NCBI RefSeq assembly: GCF_001611795.1
Contig: NZ_CP015098.1
Span: 3,720,001 to 3,784,000 of the forward strand
Direction: 5' to 3'
From: Streptomyces qaidamensis
Lineage (GTDB): Bacteria; Actinomycetota; Actinomycetes; Streptomycetales; Streptomycetaceae
Length of the DNA: 64,000 nt
Both the position numbers and the translations under genes were made by a program. The notes beneath the pieces were generated by a model. The model ran no database searches and had not been told where the DNA came from. It saw nothing but the letters and a program-made list of their open reading frames with translations. Shown piece by piece: positions 1-10,384 of the stretch. Every line of letters begins with the position of its first letter. The stretch's first letter is position 1.

Positions 1-89
1 TCCACCAGCTCGCCGGTGGCCGGGTCGGCGTCGGCGACCAGGAGCCGGATGGAGTTCGTACCGCAGTCCACGGCGGCGACCCGGGTCAC
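1..89 (-). CDS. ppx: Ppx/GppA phosphatase family protein, N-terminal fragment
   Basis: Only the first 29 codons are inside the window. They read MTRVAAVDCGTNSIRLLVAD, the phosphate-binding ASKHA start of exopolyphosphatase/guanosine pentaphosphate phosphatases, which hydrolyse polyphosphate or pppGpp in the cytoplasm. The GTG start overlaps the stop of the DUF501 gene as GTGA (89 to 86), so the two are translationally coupled. The rest of the gene runs off the left edge, so exopolyphosphatase cannot be told from GppA here. Family assignment rests on the N-terminal motif plus the usual actinobacterial order eno-divIC-DUF501-ppx. Confidence 0.85.
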   Translation of the reverse strand, partial: MTRVAAVDCGTNSIRLLVADADPATGELV

Positions 90-616
90 TGGGCGTCCTC
101 CTCGACGGGCGTCACGCACGGGCCCTTGCGCCACCACTCGGGCAGCATCGCGATCGCCTCGTCGCCGAGCGGGTTCACCCCGGGGCCGGCGGCCAGCGAG
201 TGGCCCACCAGCACGTGCAGGCACTTCACCCGGTCCGGCATGCCGCCCGCGCTCGGGAAGTTCTTCAGCTCCTCGATCTCGTCGCGCCGCCGGATGTAGT
301 CCTCGTGCGCGGCCCGGTACGCCGCCGCCAGCTCCGGGTCCGAGGCCAGCCGCTCGGTCATCTCCTTCATCACGCCGTTGGCCTCCAGCGTGCCGATCGC
401 CGAGGCGGCGCGCGGGCACGTCAGGTAGTACAGCGTGGGGAACGGCGTCCCGTCCGGCAGGCGCGGGGCCGTCTCGACGACGTCCGGCTGTCCGCACGGG
501 CAGCGGTGGGCGATCGCGCGCAGACCGCGCGGGGGCCGGCCGAGCTGCTGCTCGAAGGCCTCGACGTCCGCGTCGGTGGGCTCGGTGCGCGGGGTGGTCG
601 GCGGGGGCGTTTCCAT
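86..616 (-). CDS. DUF501 domain-containing protein
   Basis: The protein has 176 residues when started at METPPPTT (616); the frame is open further upstream but that part lacks family-like sequence. A CPCG pair (residues about 38-41) and two later cysteines in DRVKCLHVLVGHSLAAGPG and KGPCVTP recall the conserved Cys/His pattern of DUF501, a small actinobacterial family of unknown biochemical function almost always encoded between divIC and ppx. It overlaps ppx by 4 bp and lies 47 bp after divIC, so eno-divIC-DUF501-ppx may be co-transcribed. No signal peptide or membrane segment is visible. Confidence 0.85.
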   Translation of the reverse strand: METPPPTTPRTEPTDADVEAFEQQLGRPPRGLRAIAHRCPCGQPDVVETAPRLPDGTPFPTLYYLTCPRAASAIGTLEANGVMKEMTERLASDPELAAAYRAAHEDYIRRRDEIEELKNFPSAGGMPDRVKCLHVLVGHSLAAGPGVNPLGDEAIAMLPEWWRKGPCVTPVEEDAQ

Positions 617-663
617 GACTGTCTTCAGGCTGTCTTTCTCTGATCGCCGGCTGGGAGGCCAGG

Positions 664-1140
664 TCACTGGCCGGAGGCGTCGGACTTGTCGACGCCGTCC
701 CAGACGTTGGAGTACCAAGGGCGGTCCGCCGCCCCCAGGTCGGTGCGCGACTGCTTCGCCGCGTGCGGGTCGATGACGATGAACCCCGTCTCCCCCGGCA
801 TGACGTAGTGCAACCGCTTGCGGATCTGCTGCTCGGCGTACGCGTCGTCCTGCCAGCGCGCCTTCAGGTCGCGCAGCCGTTCGACGCGCTCACGGGCCTG
901 CTGCTGTTCGCGCTGGAGGTCGTCGATCTCGGCCCGCTGTGAGACGTACTCCCGCATCGGGTAGGCCAGGGCCACGATCAGCGAGCACATCACCAGGGCG
1001 AGCAGCGCGGCCCGGCCGGTCAGCCGCGAGCGGCGGGCCTGGCGCTTGGTCTGGGAGCGGTAGACCCGGGCCGCGGTCTGCTCGCCGAGCAACCGGATCC
1101 TGGTCGCGGTGGAGAACCGGTCCCGGTCCTTCACGGCCAT
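664..1140 (-). CDS. divIC: Septum formation initiator DivIC/FtsB
   Basis: A 158-residue bitopic membrane protein of the divisome. A basic cytoplasmic N-terminus (about 1-42) is followed by one membrane span (about 43-62, ALLALVMCSLIVALAYP) and a Leu/Glu/Arg-rich coiled coil (about 66-97), then the extracytoplasmic DivIC motif with AYAEQQIRKRLHYVMPGE. In actinobacteria DivIC acts with FtsL and FtsQ; in S. coelicolor it supports sporulation septation without being essential. It sits directly downstream of eno, its usual place in Streptomyces. A stem-loop between the two genes may reduce read-through. Confidence 0.93.
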   Translation of the reverse strand: MAVKDRDRFSTATRIRLLGEQTAARVYRSQTKRQARRSRLTGRAALLALVMCSLIVALAYPMREYVSQRAEIDDLQREQQQARERVERLRDLKARWQDDAYAEQQIRKRLHYVMPGETGFIVIDPHAAKQSRTDLGAADRPWYSNVWDGVDKSDASGQ

Positions 1141-1173
1141 GTCAGTCCGCCTCCCGCTCCACCGTCATACGCG

Positions 1174-1218
1174 CGTACGTCCCCGGACACGGTACGGGAC
1201 CGGGTACGGGGACGTACG
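1174..1218 (-). terminator. Stem-loop between eno and divIC
   Basis: Perfect 12-bp inverted repeat: CGTACGTCCCCG at 1174-1185 and its complement at 1207-1218, loop of 21 nt. It lies in the 120-bp gap after the eno stop. No strong U-tract follows, which is common in Streptomyces terminators. It could end the eno transcript or attenuate entry into divIC-DUF501-ppx. Confidence 0.6.
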
Positions 1219-1260
1219 TACGACGCTGCTACTTACGGGCCGGGTCAGCCCTTACTGTGC

Positions 1261-2586
<1,326 letters not shown>

Positions 2587-2739
2587 TCACGTGGACCCGG
2601 CGAGGTGCGGAGCCGTGGTGGCTCGCGACATGAGCCTAACCGGCTCCGGGCGATCGGCCACCGGGTCGCCCACCCCATGGACAGAACCGAGAGTAAATTG
2701 TTTCCGAACGGAACAAAGCTGGTTCGCGAAGTCCGGCAG

Positions 2740-2787
2740 AAAAAACCCCGCTCCGGTGCGTACGGGGGATGACGCGCCGGAGCGGGG
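2740..2787 (-). terminator. Intrinsic terminator of the rpf gene
   Basis: On the minus strand an 11-bp GC-rich stem (CCCCGCTCCGG at 2746-2756 with its complement at 2777-2787) is followed by six U residues (A-run at 2740-2745). It lies 38 bp after the stop of the LysM-Rpf gene and insulates it from eno. Confidence 0.85.
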
Positions 2788-2824
2788 AGCTGGTGGGCCC
2801 TGGAGGGCCCGGGTGGGCCGCTGC

Positions 2825-3796
<972 letters not shown>

Positions 3797-3916
3797 TCAA
3801 GGCTTCTGAGATCTATCTCTCACCGGTCTTATACGGGACATTCAGCACGAAAACGTGACGTGAACTCACCCGGTTTGAGGGTGACTTCGACCGTCGTTTC
3901 CGCACTGCCCGAACAG

Positions 3917-4870
3917 CTACTTCTCGTCCGCTTCGCCCTCGACCGCGAGCGTCTGACCGGGATGGATGAGGTCCGGGTCGGCGCCGACCGCCGTCTCGTT
4001 GCCCTCGTAGAGCGCGTGCCATCCGCCGTCAACCCGAAGGGAGTCGGCGATGGACCAGAGACTGTCGCCGACGCCCACGATGTAGGCACCCTCGGACGCG
4101 TCGCCGGAACTCTCTTCAGCGGGCGCGGAGTGACGCCCTGTGGACTTCTCCGTACGGTCGCTCCCGGGCGCGCGGGTTTCGTCGGCACTGGGACCGCGAT
4201 GACGGCCGGAGCCGGTCTCGGCCGAGGCCGAGGAGTCGTCGCCCTTCCGCGAGTTGCCCTGCTTGCCGCCCTCGGGAGTGGCCGACGGAGAGCCGTCGGG
4301 CTGCTCATCCCGCGACGAGCCGTCGGATTGGGACGACTTGTCGGTCTTGGCCGTTTCGTCCTTCGAAGACGACGATACGTCAGGTGACGGGGACGAAGAG
4401 GGACTCCCAGAGGGGGATGAACCCAGCGAATCGAGCAATCCGGGCGAGTCCACCTCACCGGATGATTCGGACGAGTCGGATGATTCCGAACCCTTGCCCT
4501 GCTGGAGCCCCGAGAGCAGTCCGCAGGTACGCCATGCGCCGACCCCCTGGTCGGCGAGGATTCTCTCGGCCACGGCTATCTGCTGGGAGCGACTGGCCAG
4601 ATCGGCGCTCGCGGCGTAGTCGAGGCCGCCGTGCTTCTCCCAGTCGTCCTGGGACAACTGCAGGCCGCCGTAGTAGCCGTTGCCGCTGTTCTGGCTCCAG
4701 GCGCCGCCTGTCTCGCAGTCCGCGACCCGGTCCCAGGTCGTGCCGTCGGCCGCGCTGGCACCGGAGGCCCCGAGGAGCGGGATCGCGATGGCGGAGCCGG
4801 TCACCCCGGCCGCCACGAGGAGAGCCGGAGCCTGACGGGGGCGGCGGTGCCGACCGTTCCCGGAGAGCAT
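3917..4870 (-). CDS. rpfC: Resuscitation-promoting factor with long acidic linker (RpfC-like)
   Basis: A 317-residue secreted paralogue of the neighbouring rpfA. A basic start MLSGNGRHRRPRQ and hydrophobic core give a signal peptide cleaved near GASGASA (about 40). The Rpf domain (about 42-115) carries the catalytic Glu in CETGGAW (residue 53). A 150-residue Ser/Asp/Glu/Pro-rich linker, probably disordered, leads to a C-terminal LysM domain (about 265-312, IVGVGDSLWSIADSL). Unlike rpfA, no riboswitch-like leader is seen in the 121 bp before the start. The two genes are tandem but separated by the rpfA leader and promoter, suggesting separate control of two cell-wall hydrolases. Confidence 0.92.
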   Translation of the reverse strand: MLSGNGRHRRPRQAPALLVAAGVTGSAIAIPLLGASGASAADGTTWDRVADCETGGAWSQNSGNGYYGGLQLSQDDWEKHGGLDYAASADLASRSQQIAVAERILADQGVGAWRTCGLLSGLQQGKGSESSDSSESSGEVDSPGLLDSLGSSPSGSPSSSPSPDVSSSSKDETAKTDKSSQSDGSSRDEQPDGSPSATPEGGKQGNSRKGDDSSASAETGSGRHRGPSADETRAPGSDRTEKSTGRHSAPAEESSGDASEGAYIVGVGDSLWSIADSLRVDGGWHALYEGNETAVGADPDLIHPGQTLAVEGEADEK

Positions 4871-4991
4871 ACGGAGACCTTTCGCGAGACAGCAGTGACC
4901 GATGCGGCGCGATTCCCCGCCGCGTTGATGGGTGAACGTATCGGCAGTCGATCACTTGTCACAAGTTCATGCCGCGCAGATCACGTGAAGA

Positions 4992-6290
4992 TCACAACTC
5001 TGATGTTTCGTCACGTCCGACGGGTGCGAACTCCACCGGCAGCGTGCGCAGCCCGCGCATGATGAGGCCGCCACGCCATCTCAGCTCGGCCGGATCCGCC
5101 GCGAGCCGGAGGTCCGGGAGGCGGGTCAGGAGCGTGGCGAGCGCGCTCTGGCCCTCCAGCCGGGCGAGCGGGGCTCCGAGGCAGTAGTGGATGCCGTGGC
5201 CGTACCCGAGGTGCTGATTGTCACGGCGGGCGAGGTCCAGCACGTCCGGATCGGCGAACCGCTCCGGGTCACGGTCCGCGGCGGCCAGGACCACGAGGAC
5301 AGGGTCGCCCGCCTCGATGCGCTGCCCGCCGAGGGTGAGGGGCTGCGTGGCGAAGCGCCAGGTGGCGAGTTCGACGGGGCCGTCGTAGCGGAGGAGTTCC
5401 TCGACGCCGGTCTCCAGCAGGCCGGTCTCCCCCGCGGCGAGGGACGCCTGGAGCCGTGCGCGCTGCCCGGGGTGGGTGAGCAGGGCGTAGGTGCCGTTGC
5501 CGATCAGGTTCACGGTCGTCTCGAAACCGGCGAACAGCAGGATGAAGGCCATGGCCGCCGCCTCGTTCTCCGTGAGGTGCTCGCCGTGGTCGGAGGCGCG
5601 GATGAGACCGGAGATGAGGTCCTCGCCGGGGGCGGGCTCGGCGGGCAGCGCCTCGCGTTTGCGGTGGATGAGGTCGGCGAGGTAGCCGCGCATCTTCTTC
5701 ACGGACCGCGCCACGCCGCCCCGCGGCCCGCCCTGGTGGCGGATCATCATGCCCGCCCAGTCGCGGAAGTCGTCCTGGTCCTCGCGCGGGACGCCGAGCA
5801 GGTCGCAGATGGCGTAGATGGGGAGCGGGAAGGCGAACTCGTGGATCAGGTCGGCGGATCCCTTCCGCGCGAACCCGTCGATGAGGGTGTCGGTGAGCTC
5901 CTGCACCCGTGGCGCGAACTCGGCGACCCGGCGCGGGGTGAACGCCTTGGACACCAGCCGGCGCAGCCGGGTGTGGTCAGGCGGGTCGATGTTGAGCAGA
6001 TGCGTCATCAGCTCGGCCTTGCGCTCCCCGGGGATGCCGGTCTTGCCCCTGGCGTGCGCCGGTTCGTCGTGATGCGCGGGGTTCTTGGAGAGCCGGCCGT
6101 CGGCGAGCGTCTGCTTGGCGTCGGCGTACCGCGTGACCAGCCAGGCCTCCACACCGCTGGGGAGCCGCGTCTTGTGGACGGGGCTGTGCTCACGGAGCCA
6201 GGCGTAGGCGGGGTAGGGGTCGCTCGCGAACTCCCAGGTGAAGAGGTCGGGAGCGGTCGCGGGTGTGCTGGGCTGGGGCTGGTCGGTCAC
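4992..6290 (-). CDS. Cytochrome P450 (CYP107-like)
   Basis: A soluble 432-residue class I bacterial P450 mono-oxygenase that needs ferredoxin and a reductase encoded elsewhere. Visible motifs: the I-helix oxygen-activation segment AGFETT (254-259), the K-helix ExxR (E298-R301) and the haem loop GYGHGIHYCLG with the Cys ligand at 370. The usual Phe seven residues before the Cys is Tyr here. Its location beside rpfC and mazG matches S. coelicolor CYP107U1, a P450 reported to affect sporulation and antibiotic production; the substrate is unknown. The gap before mazG is filled by a degenerate repeat. Confidence 0.93.
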   Translation of the reverse strand: MTDQPQPSTPATAPDLFTWEFASDPYPAYAWLREHSPVHKTRLPSGVEAWLVTRYADAKQTLADGRLSKNPAHHDEPAHARGKTGIPGERKAELMTHLLNIDPPDHTRLRRLVSKAFTPRRVAEFAPRVQELTDTLIDGFARKGSADLIHEFAFPLPIYAICDLLGVPREDQDDFRDWAGMMIRHQGGPRGGVARSVKKMRGYLADLIHRKREALPAEPAPGEDLISGLIRASDHGEHLTENEAAAMAFILLFAGFETTVNLIGNGTYALLTHPGQRARLQASLAAGETGLLETGVEELLRYDGPVELATWRFATQPLTLGGQRIEAGDPVLVVLAAADRDPERFADPDVLDLARRDNQHLGYGHGIHYCLGAPLARLEGQSALATLLTRLPDLRLAADPAELRWRGGLIMRGLRTLPVEFAPVGRDETSEL

Positions 6291-6368
6291 GCCTCGACCG
6301 TATCCGGCTTCCGGGGGCGCTCCTGCCTCCGTTATGGCTGGGCTGAGCTCCCGGGAGCGGTTCCGTAC

Positions 6369-6576
6369 TCCGGCTTCCGGGCTTTCGGCTTCTGGGCTTT
6401 CGGGCTTTCGGCTGCCGGGCTCCCGGGCTCCGGCTTCCGGGCTTTCGGCTTCCGGGCTCCGGCTTCCGGCTCCCGGGCTTCCGGCTCCCGGGCTTTCCGG
6501 CCCCGGGCTTCCGGGCTCCGGCTTCCGGGCTCCGGCTTCCGGGCTCCGGCTTCCGGGCTCCGGCTTCCGGCCCGGC
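6369..6576. repeat. Degenerate GC-rich repeat array in the P450-mazG gap
   Basis: The 348-bp gene-free stretch 6291-6638 is dominated by head-to-tail copies of short variants of CTCCGGCTTCCGGG and CTTTCGGCTTCCGGG. The basic unit is a CTTCCGGGCTCCGG-like 9- to 15-mer, so several frames stay open on both strands (minus strand gives runs such as ARKPEPGSRKPEAGS). The array has no gene character and no spacer structure. Multiple overlapping hairpins could form in the transcript upstream of the P450 start. Confidence 0.85.
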
Positions 6577-6638
6577 TGCAGACGGCCCTCGCCTCCGGCC
6601 CCCGGCTTCGGGAGCGCCCACCTTCGTCCCCGAGCCGC

Positions 6639-7658
6639 TCAGCCCTCGGCATCCCTGATCGCGTCCCGGTACGCACGGGCCGCCGCTCTCAGGGCCGCCT
6701 CCGGGTCGACGCCCTCCGACTCGGCGCGGACTGCCAGGGCCAGGAGGTCGTAGCCGATGCCCTCGACGGGTGGGAGCGGTACGTCCAGGTTCGCCGTGCG
6801 GGTACGGGAGGCCAGCTTGGCGGCGAGGGCCAGGCCGGGCTGGCCGAGGGGTATGCCCTCGGTGACCGAGGTGCGCTGCTTCTCGACCGCCTTGGTGCGC
6901 AGCCAGTGCTCCTTGACCTCCTCGGGGGTCGTGGCCGTCGCGTCACCGAAGACGTGCGGGTGGCGGTGGATCAGCTTGGCGACGATGCCGCCGGCCACGT
7001 CGTCGATGGAGAAGGCCTCTTCGCCGTCCTCCGGGCGGCCCTCCTCGGCGATGCGGGCGTGGAAGACGACCTGGAGGAGGACGTCGCCGAGCTCCTCGCG
7101 CAGTTCGTCGCGGTCACCCTCCTCGATCGCCTCGACGAGTTCGTACGCCTCCTCGATGCCGTATTTGGCCAGGCCCTCGTGGGTCTGCCGGGAGGACCAG
7201 GGGCATTCGGCGCGGATGCGGTCCATGACCTGGACGAGGTCGAGGAACCGGGCGCCCGGGAGGTCGTAGGAGGCGGGCAGCAGCTCCAGCTCTGGCATGG
7301 CGATACGGCCGGTGCCGGCGAGGCGGGCCAGGCCGTCCGTCAGGACCGGTTCGCCCTCGCCCGTCGCCACCACGACCACCGTGTGTCCGCCGGCGCAGGC
7401 GTCGACCAGTTCCTGGGCGATCGGGGACGCCTCGGCGACGGTGATCCCCGCTTCACGCAGATACGGCAGCTGCGGGTGGGCGCCGTCCGCGCACAGCACC
7501 CGGTCCGCCGCGTGCAGTGCCTGCCAGGCGGGCCAGGAGAGCAGACCGGGGGCGACGCGGTGGCTGGTGGTGAGCAGGACGATGCGGCCGGGGGCGGCGG
7601 CCGCGTCGGGAGCGGTCCGCTCGGGGCCCGGGGTGGCTTCGGGGCTGTTGGCGTTCAC
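6639..7658 (-). CDS. mazG: Nucleoside triphosphate pyrophosphohydrolase MazG
   Basis: MazG hydrolyses NTPs and dNTPs to NMP and pyrophosphate as a house-cleaning or stress enzyme. The 339-residue protein has the all-alpha MazG core at about 135-245 with the metal-binding pattern EEAYELVEAIEEGDRDELREELGD split here as EE at 169-170 and ExxED-type acids at 187-192. The following IVAKLIHRHPHVFGD is typical of the family. The first 130 residues (GRIVLLTTSHRVAPG...) resemble a worn tetrapyrrole-methylase/YabN-type N-domain with no clear glycine-rich methyl-donor loop, as in other actinobacterial MazG proteins. Confidence 0.92.
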   Translation of the reverse strand: MNANSPEATPGPERTAPDAAAAPGRIVLLTTSHRVAPGLLSWPAWQALHAADRVLCADGAHPQLPYLREAGITVAEASPIAQELVDACAGGHTVVVVATGEGEPVLTDGLARLAGTGRIAMPELELLPASYDLPGARFLDLVQVMDRIRAECPWSSRQTHEGLAKYGIEEAYELVEAIEEGDRDELREELGDVLLQVVFHARIAEEGRPEDGEEAFSIDDVAGGIVAKLIHRHPHVFGDATATTPEEVKEHWLRTKAVEKQRTSVTEGIPLGQPGLALAAKLASRTRTANLDVPLPPVEGIGYDLLALAVRAESEGVDPEAALRAAARAYRDAIRDAEG

Positions 7659-7784
7659 GGTTCGAAGCTATCCCACGCCGCCGACAGAGCCCGAAGTTAT
7701 CCACAGGGCCCGGAGGGGTGCGGGGCTTGGGAGGGATGCGGGGCCCAGAGGGGGGCGGGACTTGGGAGGGGTGCCGGGCCTGGA

Positions 7785-7864
7785 GGGGGCCGGGCCCGGA
7801 GGGGGCCGGGCCCGGAGGGGGCCGGGCCCGGGGGGGGCCGGGCCCGGAGGGGGCCGGGCCCGGC
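7785..7864. repeat. Five tandem 16-bp GC repeats between mazG and a lipoprotein gene
   Basis: Five consecutive 16-bp units of GGGGGCCGGGCCCGGA (7785-7864) with only the last base varying. Each unit contains the palindrome CCGGGCCCGG, so a transcript can form a row of hairpins immediately after the SurA-like gene stop at 7870. It may act as its terminator. Looser copies extend left to about 7730. Confidence 0.9.
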
Positions 7865-7869
7865 GGGCT

Positions 7870-8517
7870 CTACATGCCCTGCTGGGTCTGTGCCGCCGTG
7901 ACGTCCCGCACCCACGGCGTCTTGGCGTCCGCGCGGCTGCTTTTCTGGACGTCCCAGGTGCCGTAGCGGGGATTGAGGTCGATGTTCAGGTCCTTGGAGG
8001 CGTCGGAGAGGGCCTTCCAGAACTCGGGGCGGCCGGTGTCCGTGCCGAGCTTCTCGGCGAGTTTCTGGGCCTCCAGCTGGAGGCGGAGGTTCTCGTCGAG
8101 GCGCTGCGGAGGGATGCCGTACTGCTGGAGCCAGGTCCTCTCCAGCGCCTTGGCGCCGCCGGCCTGCTGTTCCAGGCCGGACCGCATCGCCTGGATCTCC
8201 TTGCGGGAGACGGTCACGCCGGCGTCCTGGGCGGCGCGGTGCAGCACCCGATCCAGGAGCATGGTCTGCAGAGTGTCGCGCGTGAGGGTGCCGGTTCTGG
8301 CGATGGCCTGCTGGTACTGGGCCTCGTCCTGCACGGCCGCCCGCTGGGCCGCGCGCACCTCGCCGACCCGCTCGTCGAGCTGGGAGACGGTGATGCGCTG
8401 GCCGCCCACCACGGCTGCCGCGCCGGGATGCGCGTCGTTTCCGCAGGCGGTGAGCAGGGGCGCCGCGGCGGCGATCGCGGCGGTGAGGACGAGCGCGGTG
8501 CGACGGCGGCGGTGCAA
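7870..8517 (-). CDS. SurA N-terminal domain lipoprotein
   Basis: A predicted surface lipoprotein of 215 residues. The TTG start at 8517 is chosen because GGGAGG lies five bases upstream and it yields a proper signal: MHRRRR, a hydrophobic stretch, then the lipobox LTAC with Cys25. The mature part (VVGGQRITVSQLDERVGEVRAAQ...) is a SurA/PrsA-like helical chaperone N-domain and lacks an obvious parvulin catalytic domain. Such proteins may assist folding of exported proteins. In Streptomyces the gene regularly follows mazG (here upstream of mazG on the same strand). A GC repeat follows the stop. Confidence 0.85.
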   Translation of the reverse strand: MHRRRRTALVLTAAIAAAAPLLTACGNDAHPGAAAVVGGQRITVSQLDERVGEVRAAQRAAVQDEAQYQQAIARTGTLTRDTLQTMLLDRVLHRAAQDAGVTVSRKEIQAMRSGLEQQAGGAKALERTWLQQYGIPPQRLDENLRLQLEAQKLAEKLGTDTGRPEFWKALSDASKDLNIDLNPRYGTWDVQKSSRADAKTPWVRDVTAAQTQQGM

Positions 8518-8639
8518 GGAGACCTCCCGAGGAGATTGTGCGACGGTGCACAAGGTCTTGCGATGATCGATGGTAGGCAGTGGCCAAGCTCTGGCCAACC
8601 CATTCGACCAACGATTCACCGGGACTTCCGGCACCGCCG

Positions 8640-8845
8640 CGCGTCCTGTGGCGCGGCCGGGGGACGGTCGCGGGACGGCGGGCGGCGGTCGTGTGGCGGC
8701 CGGACGGCGGTTGCGGGACGACCGGGAAGCGGCCGGACGGCGGTCAGGAGGCGGTCGCGGGACGGCCGGGAGGCGGCCGGGAGGCGGTCGGGCGGCGGTC
8801 AGGAGGCGGCCGCGGGACGACCGGGAAGCGGCCGGACGGCGGTCG
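8640..8845. repeat. GGACGGCGGTC-type repeat filling the gap before the kinase stop
   Basis: Gene-free stretch 8518-8845. From about 8640 to the kinase stop it is an irregular tandem repeat of GGACGGCGGTCGCGGGACGACCGGGAAGCGG-like blocks, with recurrent GGACGGCGGTC, GGAGGCGGTC and CGGGACGRCCGGG words. No coding features, promoter or tRNA were recognised. Long open frames here on both strands reflect the repeat. Confidence 0.8.
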
Positions 8846-10384
8846 TCAGCCTCGGACCTGCCCCAGCCACTGGAGCGTCCTGCGGATCTCCGCACCGAGC
8901 GGGTGCCCGGGGCCATGGGTGCGCTCCACGTCGTGCAGCAGGCGGGCCAGGGTGTCGTGGGCGGCGCCCCGGTCGCCGAGAGCGAGCAGGAGATGCCCGA
9001 TACGGCGGCGGACGTCGTGCGCGAGCTCCGGGCCGCCGGCGGCGACGTACTGGTTCTCGTAGTACGGCAGCACGGCCCGGTACTCGGCGAGCGCCGCAGC
9101 CGCTTCGCCCAGCTGTTCGAGGCACTGGGCGGCCTCGTAGCGGTGGCACAGGGCTTGCGGGTCGGCCTGGCCCGCCTCGGCGGCGCGTTCGTCGGCGAGC
9201 CGGCGCAGCTCGGGCAGGGCGCGCCGGTACTGGCCGTCGTCCAGGAGCGTGGCCGCGTACTGCTTGCGCAGGGTGCGGACGACCGGGGAGTGCGCGCCGT
9301 GCTGTTCGGCGGCGGCGGGCAGGATCGCCCCGAGGATGTCGACGGCCTGGGTGACGCGGCCCTCGCCGAGGAGCCGTTTGACCTCGTCGACGGCGCGGAC
9401 GATGTCCGTCTGCCCCGGCGTCTCGGTGACGGGTGTGGCGGGAGTGGGCCGGGGCGCGGGGGTGCGCGCACGGTCGGGCCAGGGGGCGTGCGGGCGCAGG
9501 AGGGGGCGGGGGGGATCGAGGGCCGCCCCATTGGGCGTCCCGCGCGCGGGCAGGAGCAGCTCCAGGTGCTCGTAGACCTCCTGTGCGGAGGCGGGCCGGT
9601 GCTGCGGGTCCTTGGCGAGGAGACGCAGGACGAGGGCCTCCAGCGCCTCGGGGACTTCGGGGCGGGTCCGACGTACGGGCAGCGGGGGCTCGTACAGGTG
9701 CCGGTGCAGGACGCCGAGGGCCGTGGAGCCGGAGAAGGGCACGTCGCCGCTGAGCAGTTCGTGCAGGACCACGCCGAGCGCGTACAGGTCGGTGTAGGGG
9801 CCGACCGCGCCGCCCATGGCCTGCTCCGGGGCCATGTAGGCGGGCGAGCCGATGGGCGTGCCGGTGTGGGTGAGGCGGGTGGTGTCCGCGTCCATGACGG
9901 AGGCGACGCCGAGGTCGAGGACGGTGACCGTGCCGTCCTGCTTCACCATCACGTTGCGCGGCTTGAGGTCGCGGTGGACGATCGGCACGGCGTGCACCGC
10001 GCTCAGCACGGCGCACAACTGCGCGGCGACCGCGACCGCCCACTGCCAGGGGTACGGCTCGTGCTCGGCGAGGTGGCCGGCGAGGTCGGCGCCGTCGATG
10101 TACTGCATGACGAGGAACAGTTCCTCGCCCTCACTGCCCGCGTCGTGCACGGTCACCAGGCCGGGATGGTCGACCTGCGCGGTCACCCGGCACTCGCGCA
10201 CGAAACGGCGGCGCAGTTCCTCCGCGTCCTGGCCGGCCACCTTGTCGGGGCGCAGCAGCTTCACCGCCACGCGACGGTCGAGCCGCTGGTCGTACGCCGT
10301 CCAGACCTGGCCCATGCCGCCCTGCCCGAGGACGGTGGCCAGTTCGTAGCGGCCGGCGACGACACGTCCCGTCGTCCCGGTCAC
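8846..10384 (-). CDS. Serine/threonine protein kinase with C-terminal TPR-like region
   Basis: A 512-residue Hanks-type kinase. The kinase domain (about 12-270) shows the glycine loop LGQGGMGQVW, the ATP Lys in VAVKLL (42), the catalytic HRDLKPRN (137-144), DLG in place of DFG (157-159) and the APE box MAPEQ. After a Pro-rich linker, residues about 330-512 are helical and TPR-like. There is no transmembrane segment or PASTA domain, so it is cytoplasmic. The GTG start overlaps the stop of the membrane protein gene upstream as GTGA, implying a coupled pair. Targets are unknown. Confidence 0.93.
   Translation of the reverse strand: MTGTTGRVVAGRYELATVLGQGGMGQVWTAYDQRLDRRVAVKLLRPDKVAGQDAEELRRRFVRECRVTAQVDHPGLVTVHDAGSEGEELFLVMQYIDGADLAGHLAEHEPYPWQWAVAVAAQLCAVLSAVHAVPIVHRDLKPRNVMVKQDGTVTVLDLGVASVMDADTTRLTHTGTPIGSPAYMAPEQAMGGAVGPYTDLYALGVVLHELLSGDVPFSGSTALGVLHRHLYEPPLPVRRTRPEVPEALEALVLRLLAKDPQHRPASAQEVYEHLELLLPARGTPNGAALDPPRPLLRPHAPWPDRARTPAPRPTPATPVTETPGQTDIVRAVDEVKRLLGEGRVTQAVDILGAILPAAAEQHGAHSPVVRTLRKQYAATLLDDGQYRRALPELRRLADERAAEAGQADPQALCHRYEAAQCLEQLGEAAAALAEYRAVLPYYENQYVAAGGPELAHDVRRRIGHLLLALGDRGAAHDTLARLLHDVERTHGPGHPLGAEIRRTLQWLGQVRG

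Noticed and set aside
6190..6676. Two minus-strand frames through the CTTCCGGG repeat encoding KPEPGSR-type repeats
   Set aside because: Low complexity from repeat DNA, no ribosome site, overlaps the P450 start.
7785..7864. Possible CRISPR array
   Set aside because: Units are tandem without spacers; also true for the repeats at 6369, 11967 and 16927.
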